From NCBI GenBank assembly GCA_004331795.1, contig SJSR01000002.1, forward strand, positions 372,001 to 436,000: a stretch of DNA of 64,000 bases, written 5' to 3'. Every line of letters starts with the position of its first letter. The first letter of the stretch is position 1. The position numbers and the translations under genes are program-made. A model generated the notes under the pieces. That model did no database searches. It was not told where the DNA came from and saw only the letters and a program-made list of their open reading frames with translations. Of the stretch, positions 1-9,541 are shown one piece after another. The DNA comes from Erythrobacteraceae bacterium CFH 75059. Lineage in GTDB: Bacteria; Pseudomonadota; Alphaproteobacteria; Sphingomonadales; Sphingomonadaceae.

Positions 1-1584
1 TCGGGGGCGTTGCTGCGGACAGGCGCTCTGGAGGAAGTGGCGGGGTGGGTGATCCGGCGCACCATGCGCAAGCCACGGCTGGCGCTGGGGGAAATCGCCG
101 GAGGCACGATGCTCGCCTCCGCGTTCATGAACAACACCCCGGTGGTGATCGTCATGATCCCGATCGTCCGCCGTCTGGCACGGGTGCTCAACGTCGCCGC
201 GACCCGGCTCCTTATCCCGCTGTCCTACATCTCGATCCTCGGCGGAACGCTGACCCTGATCGGCACCTCCACCAATCTGCTGGTGGCGGGCGTGTGGCAG
301 GAGCAGGGCCGCGCGCCGTTCGGCATCTTCGACATCACGCCCATCGGCTTCGTCGCCGCCGCGACGGGTGTTCTCGTCCTGCTCGTCCTTGGACCGCTGC
401 TGCTGCCCGACCGGAGGGCGGCGACGGAAAGCGACGAGCGTGAAAGCGACCTGTATCTTTCACATCTCGTGCTCGAGGCCGACAGCAAGCTGATCGGGAA
501 GAGACTGGCGGAATGCGGCATCAGCCGCAGAGCCGGGATCCGGATCATCGCCGCGCAGCGCGGCACGGCAAAGACCCGGCGTGACCTCGGAGAGTGGGTG
601 CTTGCCGCAGGCGACCAGCTTGTCGTTGCTGCCAACCCGACCGAACTCGCCTCGCTCGCGGAGGCGCCCGACTTCCGCACGGGCCTGGCGAGCGTGGGCG
701 GCGGCGTCGTCACCGCCGGGCCGCGCCGCCCGGCCGATCTGCAGCTGGTGCAGGCCGTCATCTCGCCCTCGCACCCCGTCATCGGGCGGCGCCTCGCCGA
801 GATCCCGCTGCTGTCGCGCATCCGGGTGCGCGTGCTCGGGCTGTCGCGGCCCCGTCACGTGGCCGGCCCGGACCTCGCCAATGTGCGCGTGCGCGCCGGC
901 GACCGCCTGCTGATCGCGGCCGGCAACGACGCGGCGCTGGCGCTGCGCACGAACGTCAATCTGGCCGACGTGGGCGGAGCGAAGGTGCGCGCGTTCCGGC
1001 GTGCCCGCGCGCCGATCGCCATTCTGACGCTTGCCGGGGTTGTCGCGGGGGCGGCGATGCTGGGCTTGCCGATCGAGGTGCTGGCGCTCGCCGGGGTGGG
1101 GCTGGTCCTGCTGACCCGCTGCCTCGAGCCGGAGGAGGCATGGTCCTCCATCGACGGCAACACGCTGGTGCTGATCTTCGGGATGCTTGCCGTCGGGCGA
1201 GGTCTGGAGAATGCGGGGACGGTCGACCTCCTCGTCGCCGCAGTCGCGCCCCTGCTTGGCGCAGCGTCGCCGCTCCTCCTGCTGATCGCGGTCTATGCCG
1301 TGACCAGCCTGCTGACGGAAACCGTCACCAACAACGCGGTGGCGGTGATCGTCACGCCCATCGCGATCGGTCTGGCCGAGGCGGCGGGGATGGACCCGCG
1401 CGCGCTGGTGGTGGCGGTCATGTTCGGCGCCAGCGCCAGCTTCGCCACGCCCATCGGCTATCAGACGAACACGCTCGTTTACGGAGCGGCAAATTACCGG
1501 TTCGCCGATTTCCTCAAGATCGGCGTCCCGATGAACATCATCGTCGGCCTTGCCACCTGCGTCGCGATCGAGATGCTGATGTAG
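1..1584 (+). CDS. SLC13/DASS-type anion permease with RCK_C (TrkA_C) domains, 5' end outside window
   Basis: Inner-membrane sodium/anion symporter-like permease. The reading frame is open from base 1 and no convincing start is seen, so the N-terminus lies upstream. About 524 residues are visible, against roughly 590-600 for this family. Order: N-terminal membrane segments containing the conserved FMNNTPVVIVMIPIV stretch; two RCK_C regulatory domains at about residues 150-310 (DSKLIGKRLAECG and SHPVIGRRLAEIP); then a second membrane half with GNTLVLIFGMLAVG and TNNAVAVIVTPIAIGLA. The duplicated TNN-type motifs and central RCK_C pair are typical of the family. The substrate (sulfate, dicarboxylate or other) cannot be told from sequence. 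Confidence 0.85.
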   Translation, partial: SGALLRTGALEEVAGWVIRRTMRKPRLALGEIAGGTMLASAFMNNTPVVIVMIPIVRRLARVLNVAATRLLIPLSYISILGGTLTLIGTSTNLLVAGVWQEQGRAPFGIFDITPIGFVAAATGVLVLLVLGPLLLPDRRAATESDERESDLYLSHLVLEADSKLIGKRLAECGISRRAGIRIIAAQRGTAKTRRDLGEWVLAAGDQLVVAANPTELASLAEAPDFRTGLASVGGGVVTAGPRRPADLQLVQAVISPSHPVIGRRLAEIPLLSRIRVRVLGLSRPRHVAGPDLANVRVRAGDRLLIAAGNDAALALRTNVNLADVGGAKVRAFRRARAPIAILTLAGVVAGAAMLGLPIEVLALAGVGLVLLTRCLEPEEAWSSIDGNTLVLIFGMLAVGRGLENAGTVDLLVAAVAPLLGAASPLLLLIAVYAVTSLLTETVTNNAVAVIVTPIAIGLAEAAGMDPRALVVAVMFGASASFATPIGYQTNTLVYGAANYRFADFLKIGVPMNIIVGLATCVAIEMLM

Positions 1585-1684
1585 GCACGTTCCCGCGCAG
1601 GCGCTGGCGGTGCCGCTGATGCCGGCGCTTTTCTGCCGCGCACGATCGCGTATGCTTGCACAACAGGTGGAGAGGAGCGCGAGC

Positions 1685-3001
1685 ATGATCAGGGTTCTCG
1701 GAGCGGCGGCGCTCGCCGCGATTGTCACCGCCCCGTCGGCGGCAAACACGCTGAGACAGGATGTGACCGCGCGCATGCCCGAGTTGATGGAGGTCTATCG
1801 CGACCTCCACGCCAATCCCGAATTGAGCTTCCAGGAGTTCGAGACGGCAGCCAAGCTCGCCGCCCGCGCGCGCGCGCTCGGCTTCGAGGTGACGGAGAAG
1901 GTCGGACGCACCGGCGTGGTCGCGGTCCTGCGCAACGGGCCAGGACCGACCGTGATGGTGAGGGCCGACATGGACGGGCTGCCCGTGACCGAGCAGACGG
2001 GACTGCCCTATGCGAGCACGCGCACGGCGACGCTCGCCAATGGCGCGACCAGCGGCGTCATGCACGCGTGCGGCCACGACACCCACATGGCGGCCTGGCT
2101 GGGCACCGCGCAGATCATGGCCGCGCGCCGGCAGGATTGGAGCGGCACGCTGGTCATGATCCTCCAGCCGGCCGAGGAAACGGGCGAGGGCGCGCTGGCC
2201 ATGCTGGAGGACGGGCTGTTCACCCGCTTCCCGCGGCCCGATTTTGCGCTTGCCTTCCACGATGCCGCCCAGTTCGAAGCCGGTATGATCGGCTACTCCG
2301 CGGGATACGCATTGGCCAATGTGGACAGCGTCGACCTCGTCATTCGCGGGGTGGGCGGGCACGGGGCCTATCCCCACACGACCAGGGATCCGGTAGTTCT
2401 GGCGGCGTCCACCGTCATGCGGCTGCAGACGCTCGTCAGCCGGGAAATCGCGCCGTCCGATCCGGCCGTCGTCACGGTGGGAAGCTTCCAGGCCGGGGCG
2501 AAGCACAACATCATCCCCGACGAGGCGCGGCTGCAACTCACGGTCCGTTCCTATTCCGACGGGACCCGCGCTCAGTTGCTGCGCGGGATCGAGAGGATCG
2601 CGCGGGGAGAGGCGATCGCGGCGGGCCTGCCCGAGGACCGGATGCCTCTGGTCACGGTGCAGGAACCCTACACTCCGGCGACCTTCAACGACGTCGATTT
2701 CACCGAGGAGGTCATGGCCGGGCTGCGCGAGCAGTTCGGCGCCGAACGGGTGATCGCCGTGCCGGCCGTCATGGGCGGCGAGGATTTCGGCCGGTTCCGG
2801 CGCGCCGATCCCGACCGGTTGAAGTCGCTGATCTTCTGGGTTGGCGGCGTGCCGGCCGACCAGTGGCAGAAGGCACAGGCGGGCGAGGTGGAACTGCCCT
2901 CGCTGCACTCCCCCTTCTGGGCCCCGGATGCCGAAAAGGTCATCGCCACCGCGGCCGAGGCGCTGGCAGCCGCGTCGATACGGCTGATGCCGAAAGGCTG
3001 A
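1685..3001 (+). CDS. Secreted M20D-family amidohydrolase/peptidase
   Basis: Zinc metallohydrolase of the M20 aminoacylase/hippurate hydrolase type. It cleaves N-acyl or amide bonds of acylated amino acids and probably acts in the periplasm. The start at 1685 is preceded by GGAGAGGA at 1669-1676 and begins a signal peptide (residues 1-20, ending SAA), so the upstream GTG at 1610 was not used. Metal ligands are visible in MHACGHDTHM (126-135) and the Glu pair 164-165. The dimerisation domain carries GVGGHGAYPH, and the C-terminal VMGGEDFGRF motif is present. Length is 438 residues, normal for the subfamily. The substrate is unknown. A strong hairpin follows the gene. Confidence 0.88.
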   Translation: MIRVLGAAALAAIVTAPSAANTLRQDVTARMPELMEVYRDLHANPELSFQEFETAAKLAARARALGFEVTEKVGRTGVVAVLRNGPGPTVMVRADMDGLPVTEQTGLPYASTRTATLANGATSGVMHACGHDTHMAAWLGTAQIMAARRQDWSGTLVMILQPAEETGEGALAMLEDGLFTRFPRPDFALAFHDAAQFEAGMIGYSAGYALANVDSVDLVIRGVGGHGAYPHTTRDPVVLAASTVMRLQTLVSREIAPSDPAVVTVGSFQAGAKHNIIPDEARLQLTVRSYSDGTRAQLLRGIERIARGEAIAAGLPEDRMPLVTVQEPYTPATFNDVDFTEEVMAGLREQFGAERVIAVPAVMGGEDFGRFRRADPDRLKSLIFWVGGVPADQWQKAQAGEVELPSLHSPFWAPDAEKVIATAAEALAAASIRLMPKG

Positions 3002-3027
3002 ACGGGTTCTCCGCTCCTCAGGGCAAA

Positions 3028-3057
3028 CGCCGCCGGAAGCACAAGCTTCCGGCGGCG
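3028..3057. terminator. Bidirectional intrinsic terminator
   Basis: A perfect 13-bp inverted repeat (CGCCGCCGGAAGC / GCTTCCGGCGGCG) with loop ACAA lies between two convergent genes. On the minus strand it is followed by a short TTT, and on the plus strand only by weak T content. It probably ends both the M20 gene and the aceA-side transcript. Confidence 0.7.
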
Positions 3058-3085
3058 CGGTTCTCCTCCCCAGGAGAAAGCAGGA

Positions 3086-3277
3086 TCATTCGTCGCCCGG
3101 AACGTACGTTCCGAGGCGGTGGTGAAGGGCGTTGATGCGGGCGAGCTCGTCGCGGTCGTCCGTCTGGCGGGCATAGGCGGTCAGCGCTGTCCGCAGCAGC
3201 CGGAAGTCGGCGGTCGAGAACAGTGCCCGGGCGCGGCCCGGCTCGCTCGTGCCCGGCTGGTCGTGGTCGGTGGCCAT
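3086..3277 (-). CDS. Small hypothetical protein downstream of aceA
   Basis: Soluble 63-residue protein, not recognised. It is charged and helical in appearance (RALFSTADFRLLRTALTAYARQ), with no signal peptide or membrane segment. It starts 11 bases after the aceA stop. Its ribosome-binding site GGAGAAA overlaps the aceA stop codon region, so it is almost certainly co-transcribed and translationally coupled with isocitrate lyase. A role linked to the glyoxylate bypass is only suggested by position. Confidence 0.7.
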   Translation of the reverse strand: MATDHDQPGTSEPGRARALFSTADFRLLRTALTAYARQTDDRDELARINALHHRLGTYVPGDE

Positions 3278-3288
3278 GGTGTTTCTCC

Positions 3289-4881
3289 TCAGGCAGCCGC
3301 GAACTGGTTCATGGTGTTGGCCGCGCCACCGGCCTTGAGGGCAGCCTCGCCGGCAAAGTATTCCTTGTGATCGTCGCCGATGTCCGACCCGGCCATGTTC
3401 TGGTGCCGCACACAGGCGATGCCCTGCCGGATTTCCGCCCGCTGCACGTCGCGGACGTAGCCCAGCATGCCGTCACCCCCGAAATAGCGCGCCGCGAGAT
3501 TGTCGGTGCTGAGCGCGGCGGTGTGATAGGTCGGCAGCGTGATCAGGTGATGGAAGACACCGGCCTCGCGCGCGGCGTCGGCCTGGAAGGATCGGATGCG
3601 CGCGTCCGCCTCACGCGCAAGCGCCGTCTCGTCATACTCGGCGCTCATCAGGCGGCTGCGGTCATAGTCCGACACGTCGCGGCCTTCATCCTTCCACAGA
3701 TCAAAGACCTGTTGGCGGAAGTTCAGAGTCCAGTTGAAGCTGGGTGAATTGTTGTAGACCAGCTTCGCGTTGGGGATCACCTCGCGGATCCGCTTCACCA
3801 TGCCGCCGATCTGGCCGATGTGCGGCTTCTCCGTCTCGATCCAGATGAGGTCGGCGCCGTTCTGCAAGGACGTGATGCAGTCCAGAACGCAGCGGTCCTC
3901 GCCCGTGCCCTCGCGGAACTGGAACAGGTTCGAGCGCAGCCGCTTGGGCCGCACCAGCCGCCCGTTCCGGGAGATCAGCACTTCGTTGTTGCCGAGCGAT
4001 CCCACGTCCACCTCCTCGCAGTCGAGGAAGCTGTTGTAGCGGTCGCCAAGATCGCCAGGTGCCTCGCTGTAGGCGATCTGCTTCGTCAGACCGGCTCCAA
4101 GGCTGTCGGTGCGCGCGACGATGATCCCGTTGTCGACCCCAAGCTCCAGAAACGCGTGGCGGACAGCTCGGATCTTCTGCAGGAAATCCTCGTGCGGAAC
4201 GGTCACCTTGCCATCCTGATGGCCGCACTGCTTCTCGTCCGACACCTGGTTCTCGATCTGAATGGCGCAGGCGCCCGCCTCGATCATCTTTTTGGTCAGC
4301 AGGTATGTGGCTTCCGCATTGCCGAACCCGGCGTCGATGTCGGCGATTAAGGGCACGACGTGGGTCTCGAAGGAGTCGATCCGCTGCTCGATGCGGCGCG
4401 CCTCCAGCTCGTCTCCGCGGCTTCTGGCGGCATCAAGCTCGCGGAACAATCCGCCAAGCTCGCGCGCGTCCGCCTGGCGGAGGAAGGTGTAGATCTCCTC
4501 GATCAGCGCCGGGACGGCCGTCTTCTCGTGCATCGACTGGTCCGGCAGCGGACCGAACTCGCTGCGCAACGCCGCGATCATCCATCCTGACAGATAGACA
4601 TACCGCCCCCTGGTGGATCCGAAATGCTTCTTGATCGCGATCAGCTTCTGCTGCGCGATGAAGCCGTGCCAGCAGCCGAGCGACTGCGTGTATTTCGCCG
4701 GATCGGCGTCATACGCGTCCATGTCTCGCCGCATCACGCCCGCAGTATGGCGCGCGATGTCCAGGCCGCAGCGGAAGCGGTTCTGCAGCCGCATCCGCGC
4801 CACGTGTTCAGCCTCGGCCGCCTTTCCGTGCACGGATCCGATATCCGCCCGCGCGCGCTCGACCATCTCGTTGTACGTCAT
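3289..4881 (-). CDS. aceA: Isocitrate lyase
   Basis: Cleaves isocitrate to succinate and glyoxylate, the first step of the glyoxylate bypass needed for growth on acetate and fatty acids. The 530-residue length and the catalytic motif KQCGH (217-221, nucleophile Cys219) place it in the long isocitrate lyase subclass known from Pseudomonas and Acinetobacter, whose motif is KQCGH rather than KKCGH. The start at 4881 is chosen because GAGGGA precedes it; the upstream codons 4911-4884 lack a site. No malate synthase gene is adjacent. The divergent regulator gene at 5022 and the repeats between them suggest local control. Confidence 0.96.
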   Translation of the reverse strand: MTYNEMVERARADIGSVHGKAAEAEHVARMRLQNRFRCGLDIARHTAGVMRRDMDAYDADPAKYTQSLGCWHGFIAQQKLIAIKKHFGSTRGRYVYLSGWMIAALRSEFGPLPDQSMHEKTAVPALIEEIYTFLRQADARELGGLFRELDAARSRGDELEARRIEQRIDSFETHVVPLIADIDAGFGNAEATYLLTKKMIEAGACAIQIENQVSDEKQCGHQDGKVTVPHEDFLQKIRAVRHAFLELGVDNGIIVARTDSLGAGLTKQIAYSEAPGDLGDRYNSFLDCEEVDVGSLGNNEVLISRNGRLVRPKRLRSNLFQFREGTGEDRCVLDCITSLQNGADLIWIETEKPHIGQIGGMVKRIREVIPNAKLVYNNSPSFNWTLNFRQQVFDLWKDEGRDVSDYDRSRLMSAEYDETALAREADARIRSFQADAAREAGVFHHLITLPTYHTAALSTDNLAARYFGGDGMLGYVRDVQRAEIRQGIACVRHQNMAGSDIGDDHKEYFAGEAALKAGGAANTMNQFAAA

Positions 4882-4971
4882 TGCCGTCCCTCTTTTTTCG
4901 CGTTGGACCACTCAATGACCGGATCACGGCACGACGTCAGGCGAGGATGAAAAGAATTTTAGTGAAAACTC

Positions 4972-4992
4972 ATACAAGGTGATATCCAAGGT
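4972..4992. promoter_or_regulatory. Direct repeat in the aceA/regulator intergenic region (candidate operator)
   Basis: Two copies of a 9-bp element, ATACAAGGT and ATCCAAGGT, are spaced by GAT to give a 12-bp period. They lie in the 140-bp, locally AT-rich region between divergent aceA and the XRE regulator gene. Position and spacing fit an operator for the regulator, but this is inference. Confidence 0.35.
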
Positions 4993-5021
4993 GGTAATGT
5001 TGTGAACGGGGGATAAGGCTC

Positions 5022-6329
5022 GTGCCAGTTTATGTGGGCGGCGCGCTCCGTCGGCTCCGGCGGAAGGAACGCCTGACGCAGGCCGCGCTTGCCGCGCGGC
5101 TCGACATTTCGACCAGCTATCTCAACCTCCTCGAACGCAACCAGCGTCCCCTGAGCACGCGTGTCCTGATGCAACTCGCGGCCGAGTTCGGCTTCGACAC
5201 CTCGCTTCTCGAAGGGCAGGGCGACTTCGGCGGCGTCGACGGACTGGCGCGGCGGCTGGCCGATCCGCGGTTCGCCGATCTCGCTCTCGACCGCAGCGAG
5301 ATCGAGGATTGCGTCGCCGCCTCGCCGGGCCTTGCGGCTGCCTTCGCGCGCCTGTTCGACGCGGGGCCTCTTCCTTCCTTGTCGGAGCAGGCGCCGGGAG
5401 GCCGCCCACCGGCCGTCGCCCGCTGGCGCAATCATTTTCCCGCCCTCGACGATGCGGCCGAGCGGCTGGCCGATGCGCTGCGCATGTCCCGCAGCGACCC
5501 GATGGGCGCCTTGCTCGATCATCTGCGGCAGACCCATCATCTGCTGGTCAGGATCCTGCCTCACGAGGTGATGGCGGGGGCGGTCGGCCGGCTGGATCTG
5601 CATGCGCGGCAGCTCCAGGTGAGCGAGCTGCTGGGCCCCGAAGAGCGCCTGGTGGAGGTCGCCAGGGCAATCGGCCGCATCGAGCACGGGCCGGCGATGA
5701 TGTCTCTCGCGCGGGGAGCCGAGCTTGATCCCGCGAGCATGGAGCACGCAGCATTCCTGCGGCATCTCGAACATTACTTCGCTGCGGCGTTGCTGATGCC
5801 TTACCGCCGCTTTTTGAGAGCCGCGGACGCGGTGAGTTACGATCTGCGGGTTCTTCAACGGCGCTTCGGCGTACCGTTTTCCGCTCTTGCACTGCGCCTG
5901 TCCTCGCTGCAGCGGGTGGGGGAGGCGGGCCTGCCGTTCTTCATGGGCCGCGTCGATGCGGCCGGCCAGTGGTCGAAGGCGATCGCCGGCGCGAGCGCGG
6001 CGACCTTCATCGAAACCGAACCGCGCTGTCCGCTGTGGGTCGTTCACCAGAGCTGGCGCAGCCGGGGAAGGTTGCTGGGTCAGCGGGTGAACCTTTCCGG
6101 CGTGCATCCGTCCGACTGGGTGATCTTCAGCGTCGCGGAAGGCGAGGAGCACCTTCCCGGAGGCGCGCAGGCGGTGGTGCTGGGGCTGGAGAGCCGGTTT
6201 GCGAAAGAACTGTCGCCCCAACTCTTGCCGCCGGAAATCACGCCTGCAGGCCTGGGATGCCGCCGCTGCGAGCGATCCGACTGCCTCCAGCGGTCGCTGC
6301 CGCACGCAGGCAACGCGCCGCCGTCTTGA
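5022..6329 (+). CDS. XRE-family regulator, RamB/ScfR type (HTH plus DUF2083 domain)
   Basis: DNA-binding regulator of the family that senses short-chain acyl-CoA or glyoxylate-pathway status (RamB, ScfR, MccR). Residues about 5-60 form a Cro/CI helix-turn-helix (LTQAALAARLDISTSYLNLL). The rest is an ImmA-like/DUF2083 region, including FAAALLMPYRRFL and the conserved RRFGVPFSALALRLSSLQR. The C-terminus carries the cysteine cluster CRRCERSDC seen in this family. The GTG start at 5022 follows GGGGGATAAGG. Divergence from aceA strongly suggests it controls the glyoxylate bypass, as RamB does in actinobacteria. Whether it activates or represses cannot be read here. Confidence 0.88.
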   Translation: MPVYVGGALRRLRRKERLTQAALAARLDISTSYLNLLERNQRPLSTRVLMQLAAEFGFDTSLLEGQGDFGGVDGLARRLADPRFADLALDRSEIEDCVAASPGLAAAFARLFDAGPLPSLSEQAPGGRPPAVARWRNHFPALDDAAERLADALRMSRSDPMGALLDHLRQTHHLLVRILPHEVMAGAVGRLDLHARQLQVSELLGPEERLVEVARAIGRIEHGPAMMSLARGAELDPASMEHAAFLRHLEHYFAAALLMPYRRFLRAADAVSYDLRVLQRRFGVPFSALALRLSSLQRVGEAGLPFFMGRVDAAGQWSKAIAGASAATFIETEPRCPLWVVHQSWRSRGRLLGQRVNLSGVHPSDWVIFSVAEGEEHLPGGAQAVVLGLESRFAKELSPQLLPPEITPAGLGCRRCERSDCLQRSLPHAGNAPPS

Positions 6330-6348
6330 ACCCGGCGGTCAGGCGCGT

Positions 6349-7227
6349 TCAGGCGGTGGTCCGGTACACATGCCCTGCCGAGGGGAAGGAGCGGTTCCGG
6401 ACAGCCGCTGCATAGGTGCGCGCGGCCGTGCCGACCTCCTCGGCGAGGTTGGCGAACCGCTCGACAAAGCGGGGCACACGGTCGAACATGCCGAGCATGT
6501 CGTCCGTCACGAGCACCTGCCCATCGCAGTGGTTCGAGGCGCCGATGCCGATGACCGGAATGGCAAGCCTGTCGGTCAGCGTGACGGCAATCGGCTCGAC
6601 CACGCCTTCGCACACAACGGAAAACGCCCCCGCGGCTTCGAGTGCGGTGGCGTCGGCGAGGATCTTCTCGGCCTCGGCATCCGATTTCCCGCGCGCGCCG
6701 TAGCCGCCCAGCACGTTGACCGCCTGAGGCGTCAGACCCACATGCCCCATCACGGGGATGCCGCGCGCCACCAGAAACGCGACCGTGTCCGCCATGGCGG
6801 CACCGCCTTCCAGCTTCACGGCGCCCGCCCCTGTCTGTTTCAGCAGCGACGCCGCGCTGGCGAAGGCCTGCTGGGGGGCGCCCTCGTAGCTGCCGAACGG
6901 CATGTCGACGACCACGAGGGCGTGCCGCGCGCCGCGCACCACCGCTGCTCCGTGCGCCGCCATCATCTCGAGGGTGACCGGGATTGTCGACGGCAGGCCG
7001 TAGATCACCTGCGCCAGCGAGTCCCCGACCAGCAGCATGTCGCAATGCGGGTCGAGCAGTTCTGCCTGACGCGCCGTGTAGGCGGTGAGCATGACGATGG
7101 GCGTTTCGGTCCGCCCCTCGCGCTTGCGTTGCCGGATCAGGGGCACTGTCGTCGCCCTTGTCCGCGAGGCTTGCGAGGGGGTGTCGGGTTCCGGCAAGGG
7201 TGGAGCGCTCTCGTGATGCGTGGACAT
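6349..7227 (-). CDS. panB: 3-methyl-2-oxobutanoate hydroxymethyltransferase
   Basis: First committed enzyme of pantothenate synthesis. It transfers a hydroxymethyl group from methylene-tetrahydrofolate to 2-oxoisovalerate. Family motifs are clear: [40 protein letters not shown] and [11 protein letters not shown]. The start at 7227 gives 292 residues, with about 30 non-conserved residues before the barrel; the Shine-Dalgarno sequence there is poor. The frame stays open further upstream, but that extension overlaps the divergent permease gene and has no homology-like features. No panC or panD is adjacent. Confidence 0.95.
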   Translation of the reverse strand: MSTHHESAPPLPEPDTPSQASRTRATTVPLIRQRKREGRTETPIVMLTAYTARQAELLDPHCDMLLVGDSLAQVIYGLPSTIPVTLEMMAAHGAAVVRGARHALVVVDMPFGSYEGAPQQAFASAASLLKQTGAGAVKLEGGAAMADTVAFLVARGIPVMGHVGLTPQAVNVLGGYGARGKSDAEAEKILADATALEAAGAFSVVCEGVVEPIAVTLTDRLAIPVIGIGASNHCDGQVLVTDDMLGMFDRVPRFVERFANLAEEVGTAARTYAAAVRNRSFPSAGHVYRTTA

Positions 7228-7366
7228 GGCGAGGTTGGTACATGCCCTTGCCTGCCGGGGAAAGGCCGCATTCCGCCTTGTAAAGCGGCTCGTTTCCGCT
7301 AGCGTCCGCCGCGACAAGAGCGGCAGGTGCGCCGCCGCTCGCACCAGTGGAGGGGTCGGGGACAGC

Positions 7367-8950
7367 ATGCTTTTCGGTCGTGTGAAGCCGTTGGACGCCA
7401 TTCTGGCGACCGCGAAGAAGAAGTCGCTTGAACGGACGCTCGGCGCCTTGCAGCTCACGCTGTTCGGCATCGGCGCGGTGATCGGCACCGGCATTTTCGT
7501 GCTGACCTCCGAAGGGGCGCAGAAAGCGGGACCCGGCCTCATGCTGGCGTTCGCCATTGCCGGGCTGATCTGCATCGTCGCGGCGCTGTGTTATGCGGAA
7601 ATTGCGTCCATGATCCCCGTGGCCGGTTCCGCCTACACCTACACCTACGCCACCATGGGCGAATTGCTGGCCTGGACGGTGGGCTGGGCACTCGTGCTCG
7701 AATATGCAGTGGCCGCGTCGGCGGTGTCCGTGGGCTGGTCAGGCTATTTCGTCGGCACGTTGCGCGAACTTGCCGGTATCGACCTGCCGATCTGGTTGAC
7801 GGCCGGTCCGGTGGCACTGGGCGGCGCGCCGGGCGGCTTCATCAACCTGCCGGCGGTGTTCATCGCCGGGGTCATCACCTGGCTGCTGATGATCGGCACC
7901 ACGGAGAGCGCGCGGGTCAACGCCATTCTCGTCGTCATCAAGGTGGTGGCGCTCACGACCTTCATCGTGCTCACCCTGCCGAGCGAGGAATTCGACACGG
8001 GCCGGTTCAATCCGTTCCTCCCGGCGGGCGTGTTCGGTGGGTTCGGAACGGGGCTGGGCGCCGTCGGCGCGGCGGCGATCATCTTCTTTGCCTATGTCGG
8101 GTTTGACTCGGTCTCGACCGCGGCAGAGGAAACCAAGAACCCGCAGCGCAACGTCCCCATCGGGCTGATCGGGAGCCTGCTGTTCTGCACGGTCTTCTAC
8201 ATCCTCGTGGCGGCCGGCGCGATCGGCACCATCGGCGGGCAGCCGATCATGGGTCCGAACGGCATTCCGTTCCCGGCGGGTTCGGCCGAACTCGCGCGCC
8301 AGTGCGCGCTGCCGCAGTATGCGGACTGGCTCGTGTGCTCGAACGAGGCGCTTGCCCATGTCCTGCGGCAGATCGGTTATTCGACCATCGGCAACATGCT
8401 GGGGCTGGCGGCGTTCATCGCCCTGCCGTCGGTCATTCTCATCCTGCTTTACGGGCAGACGCGCATCTTCTTCGTGATGTCGCGCGACGGGCTGCTGCCG
8501 GAGGGGCTGTCGAAGATTCATCCGAAGTGGAAGACCCCCTATGTGGTGACGCTGATGACCGGATGCGTGGTGGCGTTTGCGGCCGCGTTCCTGCCGGTCG
8601 GCCGGCTGGCGGAGATCGCCAACACCGGCACGCTGTATGCCTTCCTGATGGTGGCGCTGGCGGTGCTTCTCCTGCGGGTGCGCGATCCGCAGCGGCCGCG
8701 GGCCTTCCGGGTTCCCGGGGTCTGGTTCGTGGCGCCGGCGGCGATGTTCGGTTGCGCCTTCCTGTTCTTCAACCTTCCGGCAAGCGCCATGCTCGTGTTC
8801 CCGGTGTGGGGTGCGGTCGGGCTGCTGATCTATTTCGGCTACAGCCGCAGCCGCAGCCATCTGGGCCGCGGCATTGTCGAGGTCGTCGACGACATCGAAG
8901 GCCGGGAGACGATGCTGCCGATCGACGCGCCGGGCGCGGCGGAGCGCTAG
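7367..8950 (+). CDS. APC-superfamily amino acid permease
   Basis: Inner-membrane amino-acid transporter of the cationic amino acid/YfnA-like branch, 527 residues with about 12 hydrophobic segments. The N-terminal substrate and sodium-site motif [15 protein letters not shown] is present, as are [13 protein letters not shown] and [21 protein letters not shown] long extracytoplasmic loop at about residues 290-330 contains two cysteines (ARQC and WLVC) that could form a disulfide. The start at 7367 has GGAGGGG at 7349-7355; the frame upstream of it overlaps panB and is rejected. Specificity is not assignable. An intrinsic terminator follows. Confidence 0.93.
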   Translation: MLFGRVKPLDAILATAKKKSLERTLGALQLTLFGIGAVIGTGIFVLTSEGAQKAGPGLMLAFAIAGLICIVAALCYAEIASMIPVAGSAYTYTYATMGELLAWTVGWALVLEYAVAASAVSVGWSGYFVGTLRELAGIDLPIWLTAGPVALGGAPGGFINLPAVFIAGVITWLLMIGTTESARVNAILVVIKVVALTTFIVLTLPSEEFDTGRFNPFLPAGVFGGFGTGLGAVGAAAIIFFAYVGFDSVSTAAEETKNPQRNVPIGLIGSLLFCTVFYILVAAGAIGTIGGQPIMGPNGIPFPAGSAELARQCALPQYADWLVCSNEALAHVLRQIGYSTIGNMLGLAAFIALPSVILILLYGQTRIFFVMSRDGLLPEGLSKIHPKWKTPYVVTLMTGCVVAFAAAFLPVGRLAEIANTGTLYAFLMVALAVLLLRVRDPQRPRAFRVPGVWFVAPAAMFGCAFLFFNLPASAMLVFPVWGAVGLLIYFGYSRSRSHLGRGIVEVVDDIEGRETMLPIDAPGAAER

Positions 8951-8967
8951 GCGCGGAGGGCTAACGT

Positions 8968-9000
8968 GGAAACGGGCGCCGCAACCGGGCGCCCGTTTCC
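8968..9000. terminator. Intrinsic terminator between convergent genes
   Basis: A perfect 13-bp stem (GGAAACGGGCGCC / GGCGCCCGTTTCC) with a 7-base loop sits 17 bases after the permease stop. The 3' arm ends in TTTCC and is followed by TTA. By symmetry it can serve the convergent stress-protein gene too. Confidence 0.75.
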
Positions 9001-9037
9001 TTATCCGCGCTGATCCGCGCCCCGCGCGGATGCCGCC

Positions 9038-9520
9038 TCAGAGTGTGGTTTCGGTGTGGTTTTCCGCCGCTTCCTGGCGCACGTCGCCGCCGAGCAGCAT
9101 CTTCACATTGTCGAACAGCCCGAGATCGCTGTTCCAGATCTCGGCCTGACCGAGATCCATCCGCAACATCAGCAGGTTCGGATCGTCCTTGCCCCCGTCG
9201 AACCAGGCGGCGGTCATCCGGTCCCATTCCTTCTCCAGACGCTCGCGGCTGGTTTCCTCGTTCAGCGTGCCCTCGAAGCGGGCGAAGATCTTGTGGTCCT
9301 TGCTGGCGAAGGTGCAGACCGCTTCGCCCATCTGGGCAAGGTGATGATCGCGTCTGGTGAAGAACCAGATCGCGCTGTTTGCGTCCTTGTCGAGCTTGGC
9401 GGTCATCACCACCGCATTGGCGGGATCGGCCTTGCGCTCGAGAAATACGAAGGGCGAGTCGGCAAGGGCGCGCCAGAATGTCTGCTTCAGTTCGTCATCC
9501 TTGTGTGTGTCGTGATGCAT
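9038..9520 (-). CDS. PNPOx-like general stress protein (FMN-binding split barrel)
   Basis: 160-residue cytoplasmic protein of the pyridoxamine-phosphate-oxidase-like general stress family 26. These proteins bind flavin or related cofactors and are induced by stress; their reaction is generally unknown. Visible family features are FWRALADSPFVFLE, AIWFFTRRDHHLAQ, ARFEGTLNEETSRERLEKEW and the C-terminal DLGQAEIWNSDLG. The ribosome-binding site AAGGAGAG precedes the start. An EcfG-type promoter lies directly upstream, which supports membership in the general stress regulon. Confidence 0.9.
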   Translation of the reverse strand: MHHDTHKDDELKQTFWRALADSPFVFLERKADPANAVVMTAKLDKDANSAIWFFTRRDHHLAQMGEAVCTFASKDHKIFARFEGTLNEETSRERLEKEWDRMTAAWFDGGKDDPNLLMLRMDLGQAEIWNSDLGLFDNVKMLLGGDVRQEAAENHTETTL

Positions 9521-9541
9521 TCGTGCTCTCCTTTGCTCGCG

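Noticed and set aside
1610-1684. Upstream GTG start for the M20 hydrolase
   Set aside because: It would bury the signal peptide and lacks a ribosome-binding site; ATG 1685 has GGAGAGGA.
7632-7652. Short tandem repeat TACACC in the permease gene
   Set aside because: It encodes the YTYTY of a conserved transporter motif and is not a separate repeat element.
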